DNA of 64,000 bases from an uncultured Christensenella sp. (GCA_910584295.1 CAJTYR010000008.1:3551-67550), one strand, 5' to 3'; positions 49,361-58,093 are shown, numbered from the stretch's first letter. The notes: generated from the sequence alone by a model not told the origin. Made by a program: numbers and translations.

Positions 49361-51643
49361 ATGGAAGAAAAAAAACGTGGAGGATTTAAGATAACTTGGG
49401 TGATTGTCGCTTTGGTGGCAGTGCTTCTTTTGTGTCTTCTGTTTGTTGACTTTGGACACCATGGGGATCTTTTGTCTGCTGGTCAAGGTGAGGCTCTTCT
49501 TAATGGGTCTTTGGTTGACAAAGATGAGAAACCTCTTCCAAAGGTAACCTTTGTGTATTTCAGAGAAGGCACGGCTTATGTTATTGTTGAAGGTTCTGAC
49601 TACAGCAAGGGGCAAGCAAAGAGTTATTCTGATTATTACTTCAAATATGATGCGGCTTTGAGAGATTCGCTCTATAAGGCTTGTAAAGAAAATGGAATAG
49701 ATTTTGATATTGGTAAGGCGGGAGTTGGTTTCTTTGATGTGCTTGTGCCAATCCTTTATGTTGGCTTTGCAATTTTCATTTTCTGTATGCTTTGGAGAAT
49801 GGTTGCTGGAGCAAACAAGGGAGCATTGCAATTTGGAAAGACAAAAGTTAAATCTTATGCAATGTCAAAAGTCAGATTTTCTGATATTGCTGGCATGGAT
49901 GAAGAGAAGGCAGAACTTGCCGAAGTTGTTGAATTTTTGAAAAATCCAAAGAAATTCACTGACCTTGGAGCAAGAATTCCAAAGGGTGTGCTTCTTGTTG
50001 GACAACCAGGAACTGGAAAAACTTTGCTTGCAAGAGCAGTCGCTGGCGAAAGCCGTGTGCCATTTATATCAATAAGTGGATCTGACTTTGTTGAGATGTT
50101 TGTCGGCGTTGGTGCTTCAAGAGTGAGAGATTTGTTTGATCAAGCAAAGAAGAACAAGCCTTGCATTGTATTTATTGACGAAATTGATGCTGTTGGTCGT
50201 CAGCGTGGTGCTGGACTTGGTGGCGGAAATGATGAAAGAGAACAAACATTAAACCAACTTCTTGTTGAGATGGACGGCTTTGAACCAAACGAAGGAATAA
50301 TCGTTCTGGCTGCAACAAACAGAAGTGATGTCCTTGATCCTGCTTTGATGAGACCTGGTCGTTTTGATAGGCAAATATATGTTCACATCCCAGATGTCAA
50401 GGGAAGAGAGGGAATCTTGAAAATTCATGCAAGAAATAAACCTCTTGACGAAAGCGTGGATTTCAATGTTTTGGCAAGAATTACAACTGGTTTCACTGGT
50501 GCAGACATTGAAAATATGCTCAACGAAGCAGCTATTTTGGCTGCTCGTGCTGGAAGACCAAGAATTATTATGGAAGACATCACTGAAGGTATCAATAAAG
50601 TGATTATGGGTCCTCAAAAGAAGAGCAGACTTGTCACTGAAAAGGAAAGAAAACTTACCGCTTATCATGAAGCTGGACATGCTATTGTTGCAAAAAGTAT
50701 GAAAAATTGTGAAGATGTTCAAGAAGTTTCAATTATTCCTCGTGGCAATGCTGGTGGTTACACAATGAGCAGACCTGAGACTGATGATATGACAATGACT
50801 ATCGGAAAGGCTAATGACACAATTGCAATGAGTATGGGAGGAAGAGTTGCTGAAGAAATTGTTCTTAAAGAGATTACAAGCGGTGCTTCTTCTGATATGC
50901 AACATGCAACAAAGATCGCTCATGCAATGGTTTATGATTGGGGAATGAGCAAAAAAATTGGTTTCCTTTCACTTGGAAGTTCATCTCAAGTGTTTATTGG
51001 AAGAGATTATCAGACAAAGAATGATTTCTCTGAAAAACTTGCAAGCATTGCCGATGAAGAAATGATGTCAATTTTGAACAACAATTATAAACGTGCAAAG
51101 GATGTCCTTACTGAAAAACTTGATATTTTGCATGAAATGGCAAAACTTCTTCTTGCAAGAGAAACAATTTATAAAGAAGAAGTTGATATGATTATGGCTG
51201 GAAAGAAGACAAGTGAGATCGTTGCAATTCTTGAGAAAAAAGAAAAATCTCAAAAAGAAAAAGAAGAAAAACTCAGAGTTGAGAGAGAAAGAAGCGAGAA
51301 GCTTCGCGGTTTTGAAAGAAAACTTGCTGAAGGTGAAAATCTTCTTAAAATGGGCATCATCACAGAGCAAGAACTTTCAAATTTGAAAGAAGAATATGAA
51401 AAGATGAAAGAAACTTTGGTGGAGAAAGAAGAAGTTGAAAAATCTTCAGTTGTTGAAAAGAAACCTGAAATTGTTGGAAAAAAGAGTGTGAAAACTGAAA
51501 CTGCAAAGAAGGTCTCTTCATCATCTGAAAAAACAGAAGAAAAAACAAATAAGACAACAACTGCAAGAAAAACTTCTGCAAAGAAGCCTTCACAGAGTAA
51601 GAAGGTTGACACTGACAAAAAAGACAATGGGGAAAATAACTGA
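49361..51643 (+). CDS. ftsH: ATP-dependent zinc metalloprotease FtsH
   Basis: Membrane-bound AAA+ protease that degrades unassembled membrane proteins and regulators. 760 residues: TM1 (about 10-30), a short outside domain, TM2 (about 125-145), AAA domain with Walker A GQPGTGKT (about 213), Walker B CIVFIDEIDAV, second-region-of-homology LMRPGRFDRQIYV, and protease site AYHEAGHAIV (about 436). A C-terminal 130-residue Lys/Glu-rich extension is longer than usual. AAGGAG precedes the ATG. The next gene overlaps by one base (TGATG). Confidence 0.97.
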   Translation: MEEKKRGGFKITWVIVALVAVLLLCLLFVDFGHHGDLLSAGQGEALLNGSLVDKDEKPLPKVTFVYFREGTAYVIVEGSDYSKGQAKSYSDYYFKYDAALRDSLYKACKENGIDFDIGKAGVGFFDVLVPILYVGFAIFIFCMLWRMVAGANKGALQFGKTKVKSYAMSKVRFSDIAGMDEEKAELAEVVEFLKNPKKFTDLGARIPKGVLLVGQPGTGKTLLARAVAGESRVPFISISGSDFVEMFVGVGASRVRDLFDQAKKNKPCIVFIDEIDAVGRQRGAGLGGGNDEREQTLNQLLVEMDGFEPNEGIIVLAATNRSDVLDPALMRPGRFDRQIYVHIPDVKGREGILKIHARNKPLDESVDFNVLARITTGFTGADIENMLNEAAILAARAGRPRIIMEDITEGINKVIMGPQKKSRLVTEKERKLTAYHEAGHAIVAKSMKNCEDVQEVSIIPRGNAGGYTMSRPETDDMTMTIGKANDTIAMSMGGRVAEEIVLKEITSGASSDMQHATKIAHAMVYDWGMSKKIGFLSLGSSSQVFIGRDYQTKNDFSEKLASIADEEMMSILNNNYKRAKDVLTEKLDILHEMAKLLLARETIYKEEVDMIMAGKKTSEIVAILEKKEKSQKEKEEKLRVERERSEKLRGFERKLAEGENLLKMGIITEQELSNLKEEYEKMKETLVEKEEVEKSSVVEKKPEIVGKKSVKTETAKKVSSSSEKTEEKTNKTTTARKTSAKKPSQSKKVDTDKKDNGENN

Positions 51644-52494
51644 TGGAAGAAAGAGAAAATCAAGAACAAGTTGAGACTGTTTTGACTGAAAATGAGACTC
51701 AAAAGGTTGAAGATATTGTTGAAACTGCTTCAGTGCAAGAAGAAAATGCTGTTTCTACCTCAAAAAAGGGTGTAAAAAAGGTTAAAAAAGAAAAACCTCA
51801 GGAAAGTTACGAAGGGCTTTCTGATGACGAGATATATACCAAAATGCAGACTGAAAAACTTGTTCAAAGAAAAAAGAAAAGAAAAATCATCACTGCTGTT
51901 GCAATGGGCTTTGCATTTTTGCTGGCGTTTGTTGTGATCATTTTAGCGACTGTGCCTGTAAGCCTTAAGCCAAATTGCATTGACAATAATTATACTGAAG
52001 TAAGGCTTTATAATGGCGGTACAAGCATAGATTCTGCTGCTGCAACAATCATAAAGGAAAAAGAACCTGAAAGATTTGAAAAATTTAAAAAAGTTTTTGA
52101 CAAATCGTTTGCTCAATCTTGCCTTTCAGGACTTTTCAGTGGGGCGTTGTTCTCTTATGATATTGAAGAAGAGCATGAACTTTTTAGTGTTGCTATGAGT
52201 TCTCTTTATAATTCAAAGCAAAAATTTGTTGGATTGACATATAATAAGGCACGCAAGGTGACAAAGCAAAGTGGAAAAGTCTATTACTCTGACAGATATG
52301 CAAATAGAAATTGGTCTTTCTCATTCACTCATGCATATATAACTGTCAATGCTGAAAGTGGATTTAAATCAACAAAAGTTTATATTCCAGTTTCTTATCC
52401 AGATAGTAAGGAAGAGGAATATGTGATTATCATCACAGTCAAGGCAAACACAAACAAAATTCAAGATGCTTGGAGTGATTTTGTTGCTGAATAA
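51643..52494 (+). CDS. Single-pass membrane protein coupled to ftsH
   Basis: 283 residues, family not recognised. About 75 acidic residues (rich in Glu, Gln, Val), a basic patch (LVQRKKKRK), one membrane helix (about 83-105), and an outside domain of some 180 residues with a pair of Cys (PNCIDN and SCLSGL). The ATG overlaps the ftsH stop by one base, so the two are translated together; a substrate or adaptor of FtsH is possible but not shown. A terminator follows. Confidence 0.7.
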   Translation: MEERENQEQVETVLTENETQKVEDIVETASVQEENAVSTSKKGVKKVKKEKPQESYEGLSDDEIYTKMQTEKLVQRKKKRKIITAVAMGFAFLLAFVVIILATVPVSLKPNCIDNNYTEVRLYNGGTSIDSAAATIIKEKEPERFEKFKKVFDKSFAQSCLSGLFSGALFSYDIEEEHELFSVAMSSLYNSKQKFVGLTYNKARKVTKQSGKVYYSDRYANRNWSFSFTHAYITVNAESGFKSTKVYIPVSYPDSKEEEYVIIITVKANTNKIQDAWSDFVAE

Positions 52495-52500
52495 ATTAAA

Positions 52501-52534
52501 ACAGACAGGTTTTAACAACTTGTCTTTTTTTTAT
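52501..52534 (+). terminator. Intrinsic terminator of the ftsH operon
   Basis: GACAGGTT-TTAAC-AACTTGTC with T8. Confidence 0.78.
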
Positions 52535-52560
52535 TTTTTTTGTAAATATGTTAAAAATTG

Positions 52561-52589
52561 TTGACAATGTTTTTTTGATCATGTATAAT
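52561..52589 (+). promoter_or_regulatory. Consensus promoter of rplJL
   Basis: TTGACA, 17 bases, TATAAT: a perfect match. Confidence 0.9.
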
Positions 52590-52595
52590 AAGCGA

Positions 52596-52724
52596 GTATT
52601 AAAAAGTCTTCCGAAGACCGTAAGTGCGATTATTCGCGTAAACAGGTGACTGTGCTTACCGAGGAAAAGTTGAACAAAGAGTTTTTATCTCTGTAACTTT
52701 TCCGTGGTTACAGAGATTTTTTAA
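52596..52724 (+). ncRNA. Ribosomal L10 leader with an attenuator
   Basis: The leader after the promoter contains CCGAAGACCGTAAGTGC, a conserved region of the L10 leader RNA. Downstream, GGAAAAGTT (52663-52671) can pair with AACTTTTCC (52695-52703), or CTCTGTAAC (52689-52697) with GTTACAGAG (52707-52715) followed by six T. The two stems share 52695-52697 and are mutually exclusive, an antiterminator and a terminator. By analogy with Bacillus, L10(L12)4 binding to the upper part decides between them. Confidence 0.9.
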
Positions 52725-52769
52725 TTATATCCGAAACACAAAAAATCAAATTAAAAGGAGGGATAGAAA

Positions 52770-53285
52770 ATGAGTGCTAATTTAGAAGCTAAAAAACTTG
52801 TTGTTGAAGAAATCAAAGAGAAATTCTCCAAAGCAAAAACATTGGCTTTTGTTGACTACCGTGGACTCACAGTTGCTGAAGATACAGCACTTCGCAAGAA
52901 GTTTCGTGAAAGCGGATGTGAATATAAAGTTTACAAAAATCGCTTGATGTTGAAAGCACTTTCTGACCTTGGTATTGAGTGTCCAGCCAATTTCTTGGAA
53001 GGCACTACTGCCGTTGCTATTGGTTATCATGATGAAGTTGCACCTGCAAAGATTGTTTGTAGTTGCGCTAAAGAAACCAAGAAGATGGTTATCAAATTTG
53101 GAATTTTAAACGGTGCACGCGTTGATGCGAAGAACATTGAAGCACTTGCAACACTTCCATCAAAGGAAGAACTTATTGCAAAGCTTCTTGGAACTTTGAA
53201 CAACACTGCTTCAAGTTTGTGCAGAGTTCTTTCAGCCCCATCAAGAGGGTTGGTTGTTGCTTTGAATGCGATTGCAACAAAATAA
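52770..53285 (+). CDS. rplJ: 50S ribosomal protein L10
   Basis: Base of the L12 stalk on the large subunit. 171 residues. AFVDYRGLTVAEDTALRKKFRESGCEYKVYKN is the family start; the C-terminal helix (PSKEELIAKLLGTLNN) binds L12 dimers. AAAGGAGGG lies 7 bases before the ATG. It probably represses its own operon through the L10 leader just upstream. Confidence 0.97.
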   Translation: MSANLEAKKLVVEEIKEKFSKAKTLAFVDYRGLTVAEDTALRKKFRESGCEYKVYKNRLMLKALSDLGIECPANFLEGTTAVAIGYHDEVAPAKIVCSCAKETKKMVIKFGILNGARVDAKNIEALATLPSKEELIAKLLGTLNNTASSLCRVLSAPSRGLVVALNAIATK

Positions 53286-53338
53286 ATTTAAAAATCGCAT
53301 AAAATTACATTTTAAAAACATAAAAGGAGATTATTAAA

Positions 53339-53716
53339 ATGGCTATAAATGAAATTGTTGAAGAAATCAAAAAATTGACTATTGTTGAAGTTTCAGAACT
53401 TGTTAAAGCTCTTGAAGAAGAATTTGGCGTAAGCGCTGCTGCTCCAGTTGCAGTTGCTGCTGCTCCAGCTGCTGGTGCTGCTGCTCCAGCTGCTGCTGAA
53501 GAAAAGAGTGAATTCAATGTATTTTTGAAAGAAGTTGGCGCAAACAAAATTGCTGTTATCAAAGTTGTTAGAGAAGTTACAGGACTTGGACTTTCAGAAG
53601 CTAAAGCTCTTGTTGATGGCGCACCAAAAATGATTAAAGAAAATGTTGCTGCTGCTCAAGCTAAAGAATTTGAAGCTAAGTTTAAAGAAGCTGGCGCTGT
53701 TGTTGAATTGCAATAA
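53339..53716 (+). CDS. rplL: 50S ribosomal protein L7/L12
   Basis: Stalk protein that recruits translation GTPases. 125 residues: dimerising N-terminal domain (NEIVEEIKKLTIVEVSELVKALEEEFGV), an Ala/Pro hinge, then the globular domain EFNVFLKEVGANKIAVIKVVREVTGLGLSEAKALVDGAPKMIKE. The signature K-x-x-V-I-K-x-V-R is present. Strong AAAGGAG upstream. Confidence 0.98.
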   Translation: MAINEIVEEIKKLTIVEVSELVKALEEEFGVSAAAPVAVAAAPAAGAAAPAAAEEKSEFNVFLKEVGANKIAVIKVVREVTGLGLSEAKALVDGAPKMIKENVAAAQAKEFEAKFKEAGAVVELQ

Positions 53717-53749
53717 TTATATAATATGTTAATTTGATTTTGTGTTTCA

Positions 53750-53784
53750 AAAAAAATACATCCAAACTATGGGTGTATTTTTTA
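53750..53784 (+). terminator. Intrinsic terminator of rplJL
   Basis: AAAATACATCC-AAACTAT-GGGTGTATTTTTT. Confidence 0.85.
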
Positions 53785-53831
53785 TTGTCATAATTAAGTT
53801 ATGTTAACATAACATGATAGTAATAATATAA

Positions 53832-54773
53832 TTACAAAATGCCATTATCTCTTAGTCTGTTTTCCAAAATATCAAAAATGTCATATTTGAATACATTTAT
53901 GTTGAAATCCATGCAAATTATGGCATTTGGTTTTTTTTCAAAATCGATGTCAACATATCCAAAATCATGGGCTTCATCCTTGTAATATTTTATTTCAATG
54001 AAACCTTTTTCGAATTTCATGTATTCGGGATGAGTAAGGTAGTAAATTGTGACTGCATCGTGCACTGCTGCGCCAGCATCTCCAACATGATAATCTCTGT
54101 ATCCGTCAAACATTTTTCCATAGACTTTTCCGATGCGGTTTGCTTTTTTAAATCTTTTTATATCTGCATGGTCAAGATATGCAAAATGTCCCATTTCCAT
54201 AGGGATCATAACAAGCGGAACTCCGCTTTTGAAAACTACTTCAGCAGCTTCTGGATCATAGCCGACATTGAATGATTTGTATGGAACCCCATAAATCTTT
54301 TCTTTTGTGCCAGATTCGAAGATGATTTCTTTGATCATATCTTTTGCATCGGGGTGGTTGATAAGAAGCTTTGCAATGTTTGTCATTGGTCCAATTGAAA
54401 TGATTGAGGTTTTGTCTTTATGGGCGCGAAGAACTTCATACATTGCTTCATATGCTTCCATGCTGACTGGCTTGTGTTTTAGTTTGTTTTTATTATATTT
54501 AAATTTGCCAAACCCATTTTTACCTTGAGCACCGAGAGCATATTTTGCTGGGCGAACGATTGGTTTGTTTGTTCCTTGTGCAACGGGAATGTTTTGTCTA
54601 AAAAGTTCTGTCAAGAAAATGGCATTTGAGGTTATGTTTTCAATTGGTCCATTTCCTCCTGCAGAGGTGATAAGAAGGATGTTGAATTTTTCATTATTGA
54701 AAGCACACATAAGTGCAATTGCATCATCAACGCCTGGGTCGGTGTCGATTATTACATTAAGTTTATTGTCCAT
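53832..54773 (-). CDS. Nucleoside hydrolase, IunH-like (second copy)
   Basis: 313 residues. NVIIDTDPGVDDAIALMCAF is the Asp-cluster signature; SIISIGPMTNIAKLLINHPD and FNVGYDPEAAEVV are family blocks, and DAAVHDAVTIYYLTHPEY carries the His/Asp active site. All expected residues are present, in contrast to the copy at 38763. A GGAG lies before the ATG and a TTGCCA-18-TATAAT promoter upstream. It is convergent with rplL. Confidence 0.92.
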   Translation of the reverse strand: MDNKLNVIIDTDPGVDDAIALMCAFNNEKFNILLITSAGGNGPIENITSNAIFLTELFRQNIPVAQGTNKPIVRPAKYALGAQGKNGFGKFKYNKNKLKHKPVSMEAYEAMYEVLRAHKDKTSIISIGPMTNIAKLLINHPDAKDMIKEIIFESGTKEKIYGVPYKSFNVGYDPEAAEVVFKSGVPLVMIPMEMGHFAYLDHADIKRFKKANRIGKVYGKMFDGYRDYHVGDAGAAVHDAVTIYYLTHPEYMKFEKGFIEIKYYKDEAHDFGYVDIDFEKKPNAIICMDFNINVFKYDIFDILENRLRDNGIL

Positions 54774-54804
54774 AAAATGTCTCCATAATCTACTTTCATT
54801 ATAT

Positions 54805-54834
54805 ATTATATCACAAAAAAAGATTTGTTGGCAA
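54805..54834 (-). promoter_or_regulatory. Promoter of the second nucleoside hydrolase gene
   Basis: Minus strand TTGCCA, 18 bases, TATAAT. Confidence 0.7.
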
Positions 54835-54890
54835 ATGATTTCAATTGCATAAAAGATGTGGTAGTTTATGAATAAACTTTTAGTATTTTA

Positions 54891-54923
54891 TTGCGTAATA
54901 CACTATATATTGTGGTGGTATGC
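54891..54923. promoter_or_regulatory. 33-bp imperfect palindrome (site 2) upstream of spoIIAA
   Basis: TTGCGTAATACAC, 8 AT bases, GTGGTGGTATGC. The copy at 13463 differs at four positions. The inner ACACTATATATTGTG matches the NrdR-box pattern, yet no nrd gene is near. Confidence 0.5.
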
Positions 54924-54960
54924 AATTTTTTTGATAAAAAGTTGAAATGGCAGAATATAT

Positions 54961-55018
54961 AATGTGTCATGGACACATCGACAAAAAAAGTGCAAAAGCG
55001 AGCAATGCTCTTTTTTTT
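54961..55018 (+). promoter_or_regulatory. Two hairpins in the spoIIAA leader
   Basis: ATGTGT-CATGG-ACACAT at 54962-54978 and GAGC-AAT-GCTC with eight T at 55000-55018. The second is a weak terminator that would cut transcripts starting near the 33-bp element before spoIIAA. Confidence 0.45.
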
Positions 55019-55060
55019 ATTCAAATTTCGTATGCTAGGATTTTCATGAAAGGAGTTGTT

Positions 55061-55369
55061 ATGCAAGTAAAAAGTCGTGTTCATAAAGATGTTCTTTATG
55101 TTTTGCTGTGTGGTGAGTTGGATGAACATTCTGCCACTTACACTCGTATTACTTTGGATGAAGTGTTTGACAAACCTAATTTTGAGAAAATCGTTATTGA
55201 TTTGTCCGAACTTGATTTTATGGATTCAACTGGAATAGGTGTGTTGATAGGAAGATATAAAAAGATGAAAGAAAAAGATATTCCTATTTTCATCGCAAAT
55301 CCATCTTCTCATGCTGAAAAGATTTTCAAAATTACGGGTCTCTATAATCTGATGCCCAAAATTGTTTAA
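55061..55369 (+). CDS. spoIIAA: Anti-sigma F factor antagonist SpoIIAA
   Basis: Releases sigma F in the forespore by binding SpoIIAB. 102 residues, STAS domain. VIDLSELDFMDSTGIGVLIGRYK holds the Ser phosphorylated by SpoIIAB. AAAGGAG lies 8 bases before the ATG at 55061, which fixes the start against a longer frame. It is the first of the spoIIAA-spoIIAB-sigF operon, 12 bases from spoIIAB. In Bacillus the operon is under sigma H; no sigma H box was found here. Confidence 0.95.
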   Translation: MQVKSRVHKDVLYVLLCGELDEHSATYTRITLDEVFDKPNFEKIVIDLSELDFMDSTGIGVLIGRYKKMKEKDIPIFIANPSSHAEKIFKITGLYNLMPKIV

Positions 55370-55381
55370 TAAGGAGTTTTT

Positions 55382-55828
55382 ATGAAATATTCAAATTTTA
55401 TGGAAGTGACATTTAAAGCTATGTCTGTCAATGAGGGGTTTGCAAGAGTTTGTGTGGCTTCTTTTTGTGTGCAACTTAATCCGTCTGTTGACGAAATCAC
55501 AGACATTAAAACTGCAGTTTCAGAAGCTGTGACAAATTGTGTTGTTCATGCTTATCCAACATCTGTCAAAGGTGATGTGATTTTGCGTTGTGAACTTGAG
55601 GGGGATTTAGTGACGATCACTGTGTCCGACAAGGGAGTTGGAATTCGTGATGTGACTAAAGCGAGAGAACCTTTTTATACTTCAAAACCTTCTTCCGAGC
55701 GTTCTGGCATGGGTTTCACTGTCATGGAAAGTTTTATGGATGATGTGCAGGTTGTTAGCAATTCTTTTGGCACAAGTGTCAAAATGACAAAAAAAATATC
55801 TGAAAATGTTTCAACCGTGGCAGGTTGA
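55382..55828 (+). CDS. spoIIAB: Anti-sigma F factor / serine kinase SpoIIAB
   Basis: Holds sigma F inactive and phosphorylates SpoIIAA. 148 residues of the GHKL ATPase fold: the N box is AVSEAVTNCVVHAYP, G1 is VSDKGVGIRD, and the lid with G2 is SGMGFTVMESFMD. Normal length. AGGAG precedes the ATG. Overlaps with neighbours are close: sigF starts 3 bases after its stop. Confidence 0.96.
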   Translation: MKYSNFMEVTFKAMSVNEGFARVCVASFCVQLNPSVDEITDIKTAVSEAVTNCVVHAYPTSVKGDVILRCELEGDLVTITVSDKGVGIRDVTKAREPFYTSKPSSERSGMGFTVMESFMDDVQVVSNSFGTSVKMTKKISENVSTVAG

Positions 55829-55831
55829 CGG

Positions 55832-56554
55832 ATGCTGGGGCAAGAAGAGACTCTTGAACTTATTAAAAAAGCACAGGCAGGGGATGAGCAAGCAAAGGAA
55901 ACGCTTGTTCAAGAAAATTCTCCTCTTATCAAAAGCGTTATAAGATGGTTTAAAGACAAGGGAGTTGAGTATGAAGACCTCTATCAATTGGGTTGTATGG
56001 GGTTTTTGAAAGCTATCAACCGATTTGACACCACCTATAATGTCAAATTTTCCACATATGTTGTGCCTATGGTGGTGGGAGAAATTAAACGCTTTATGCG
56101 TGACGATGGTGCTGTCAAGGTTTCAAGAGCAATAAAAGGGCTTAACATCAAGATAAACAAATTTTCAGATGAGTTTTTTGCAAAGCATGATCGAAAAGCC
56201 ACCCTTTCAGAGATTGCCGAGCATTTTAAGATAAGTGAACAAGAAGTTGTTTTGGCGATGGATTCTGCCAAGATGCCTGTTTCTCTTTATACACCTTTTG
56301 ATGATGGTGAAGAGGATGGTTTGACGATTATTGATCGTTTTGATGGGGAACAAAATGAAGATTTTGTTGAGAAATTTGCTCTTAAAGATATGATTGACAG
56401 TCTTGATGAGAGAGACAAAAAGATTATTTTGATGAGATATTTCTATGACAAGACTCAAAGCGAAATCGCAAAACGTTTGGGAGTTTCTCAAGTGCAAATT
56501 TCACGACTTGAAAACAAGATTTTGGAAAATCTACGAAAAAAATTGGAGAGTTGA
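55832..56554 (+). CDS. sigF: RNA polymerase sigma factor F
   Basis: First forespore-specific sigma factor. 240 residues. Region 2 reads YEDLYQLGCMGFLKAINRFDTTYNVKFSTYVVPMVVGEIKRFMRDDG, region 3 around SEIAEHFKISEQEV, and region 4 ends with TQSEIAKRLGVSQVQISRLENKIL (helix-turn-helix for -35). Length and order spoIIAA-spoIIAB-sigF identify it as sigma F and not sigma G. Ends the operon. Confidence 0.96.
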   Translation: MLGQEETLELIKKAQAGDEQAKETLVQENSPLIKSVIRWFKDKGVEYEDLYQLGCMGFLKAINRFDTTYNVKFSTYVVPMVVGEIKRFMRDDGAVKVSRAIKGLNIKINKFSDEFFAKHDRKATLSEIAEHFKISEQEVVLAMDSAKMPVSLYTPFDDGEEDGLTIIDRFDGEQNEDFVEKFALKDMIDSLDERDKKIILMRYFYDKTQSEIAKRLGVSQVQISRLENKILENLRKKLES

Positions 56555-56623
56555 CATTTATATGTCATAAAATTTGCCAATTTCTTTTTGTTTTTCTTTT
56601 CGTTTGTGTTATCATAACTATGT

Positions 56624-58063
56624 ATGAAAAAGAAAACAGAAGAAATCAAAAAAATAAAAATTATTATTGACTCTGATGTAGCAAATGAAATTGATGATCA
56701 ATTTGCAATTTCTTATGCTTTGTCAAGACCAGAAGAATTGCAGGTTTTGGCAATCACTCTTGCTCCTTATAGGGTTACTTGGCAGAAAAATTTAACCATA
56801 CGAGATGGAATGGTTGACAGCAAAAATGAAGCTGATAGAATTTTGCGTCTTTTTGGTATTAAATACAATGCTAAAGATCCTCTTGTTTATTTTGGTTGTG
56901 ATGGCTTTTTGAGCGAAGGCTTTAATGGAACAAGCCCAGCGGTTGAAAAAATCATTAAAACGGCGAAAAAAGAAGATTGTGTCTATGTGGTTTGCATTGG
57001 CACTTTGACAAATGTCGCAATGGCTCTGCGCCAAGCTCCGAAAATCGCTTCAAAAATCAAAATTGTTTGGATGGGTACAGACAACATTATGTTGGATCAT
57101 TTCAAAGATTCAAATTATTGCAAGGATGTTGCTGCTTTTGATGAAGTGATTTCTCATGATGTTGATTTCACAGTTTTCCCATCTTATCTTGCAAGAAATT
57201 TTGTCACATCTGTCTATGAATTTGAGAGAAATATTGAGAAAAATAATGTCACTAGTTATCTCGCTTCAATCATGACAAGATTTAGATTTAACGAAGAAAA
57301 TTGGGGAATAAAGACAATCTATGACATTGGTCCAATTGCTTATCTTTTAAATAAAAGCAAATTCACAACAAAAGTAATTTCTCCTGATGTTTTGCTTAAA
57401 GATGGCAAAGTGTCTTATCCAAAGGGGAGAAAAGTTAACTATATCACTGCCATTCCTCCTCACTCTTATGTTTGGACTGATTTCTTGAGTTCTGTAAACA
57501 AAGTTAAAGGTGGGGCATTTAAATCAAAAATCTTCTTTGTTAGTGACACGCATTTTGGTGATGAAAGCAAAGTTAGAAAAAATCTTGTGCCTTTTGGCAG
57601 TGTTGAAGAGATGAACAAGGAAATCATCAAGAGATGGAACAACAAAGTTGGGCAAAATGATGTCGTTTATCATATGGGTGACTTTGGCGATTATGAATTG
57701 GTTAGACAACTTAATGGTAAGATTACACTGATTTGCGGAAACCATGAAAAGGCTGATTACCGAAAAGATTTTGAAACCTTTAAGAGAAGACTTCAAAAAC
57801 TTGGTTTTGCTGATGTTATTGAAGAGGGAATGTATCTTGATGAAAGTGTTTTGGGTGAGAAGGTCTACTTGACCCATAAACCTTCAAAACATGTGAAAGG
57901 TTGCAAATCTATTTTTGGACATGCTCACACAGTCTCTCTTGTTCAAGAATATGGCTTTAATGCTTGTGCATCATATCACTATTTTGCACCAATTTCAGTT
58001 GATACGGCAAAAAGATATCTTAAGTATATCGGGAATGGAACTGAAGAGGGAAATGTAAACTAA
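56624..58063 (+). CDS. Nucleoside hydrolase-like / metallophosphoesterase fusion
   Basis: 479 residues in two domains. Residues 1 to about 290 resemble a nucleoside hydrolase: IIIDSDVANEIDDQFAISYAL (Asp cluster), VVCIGTLTNVAMALRQAPK. From about residue 305 a calcineurin-like phosphoesterase follows: FFVSDTHFGDE (DxH), YHMGDFGD (GDxxD), LICGNHE (GNHE) and FGHAHT (GHxH). No signal peptide. There is no Shine-Dalgarno before the ATG; a TATCAT box ends eight bases before it. A likely role is degrading a nucleotide in two steps, by inference only. Confidence 0.85.
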   Translation: MKKKTEEIKKIKIIIDSDVANEIDDQFAISYALSRPEELQVLAITLAPYRVTWQKNLTIRDGMVDSKNEADRILRLFGIKYNAKDPLVYFGCDGFLSEGFNGTSPAVEKIIKTAKKEDCVYVVCIGTLTNVAMALRQAPKIASKIKIVWMGTDNIMLDHFKDSNYCKDVAAFDEVISHDVDFTVFPSYLARNFVTSVYEFERNIEKNNVTSYLASIMTRFRFNEENWGIKTIYDIGPIAYLLNKSKFTTKVISPDVLLKDGKVSYPKGRKVNYITAIPPHSYVWTDFLSSVNKVKGGAFKSKIFFVSDTHFGDESKVRKNLVPFGSVEEMNKEIIKRWNNKVGQNDVVYHMGDFGDYELVRQLNGKITLICGNHEKADYRKDFETFKRRLQKLGFADVIEEGMYLDESVLGEKVYLTHKPSKHVKGCKSIFGHAHTVSLVQEYGFNACASYHYFAPISVDTAKRYLKYIGNGTEEGNVN

Positions 58064-58068
58064 AATTT

Positions 58069-58093
58069 TTAAGCAAGGAACAATCCTTGCTTT
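58069..58093 (+). terminator. Intrinsic terminator
   Basis: AAGCAAGGA-ACA-ATCCTTGCTTTTCTTTTT after the fusion gene. Confidence 0.82.

Noticed and set aside
54891..54923. Sigma H promoter for spoIIA
   Set aside because: No AGGAATT-like -35 or GAAT -10 box was found at proper spacing; the 33-bp palindrome does not fit this pattern.
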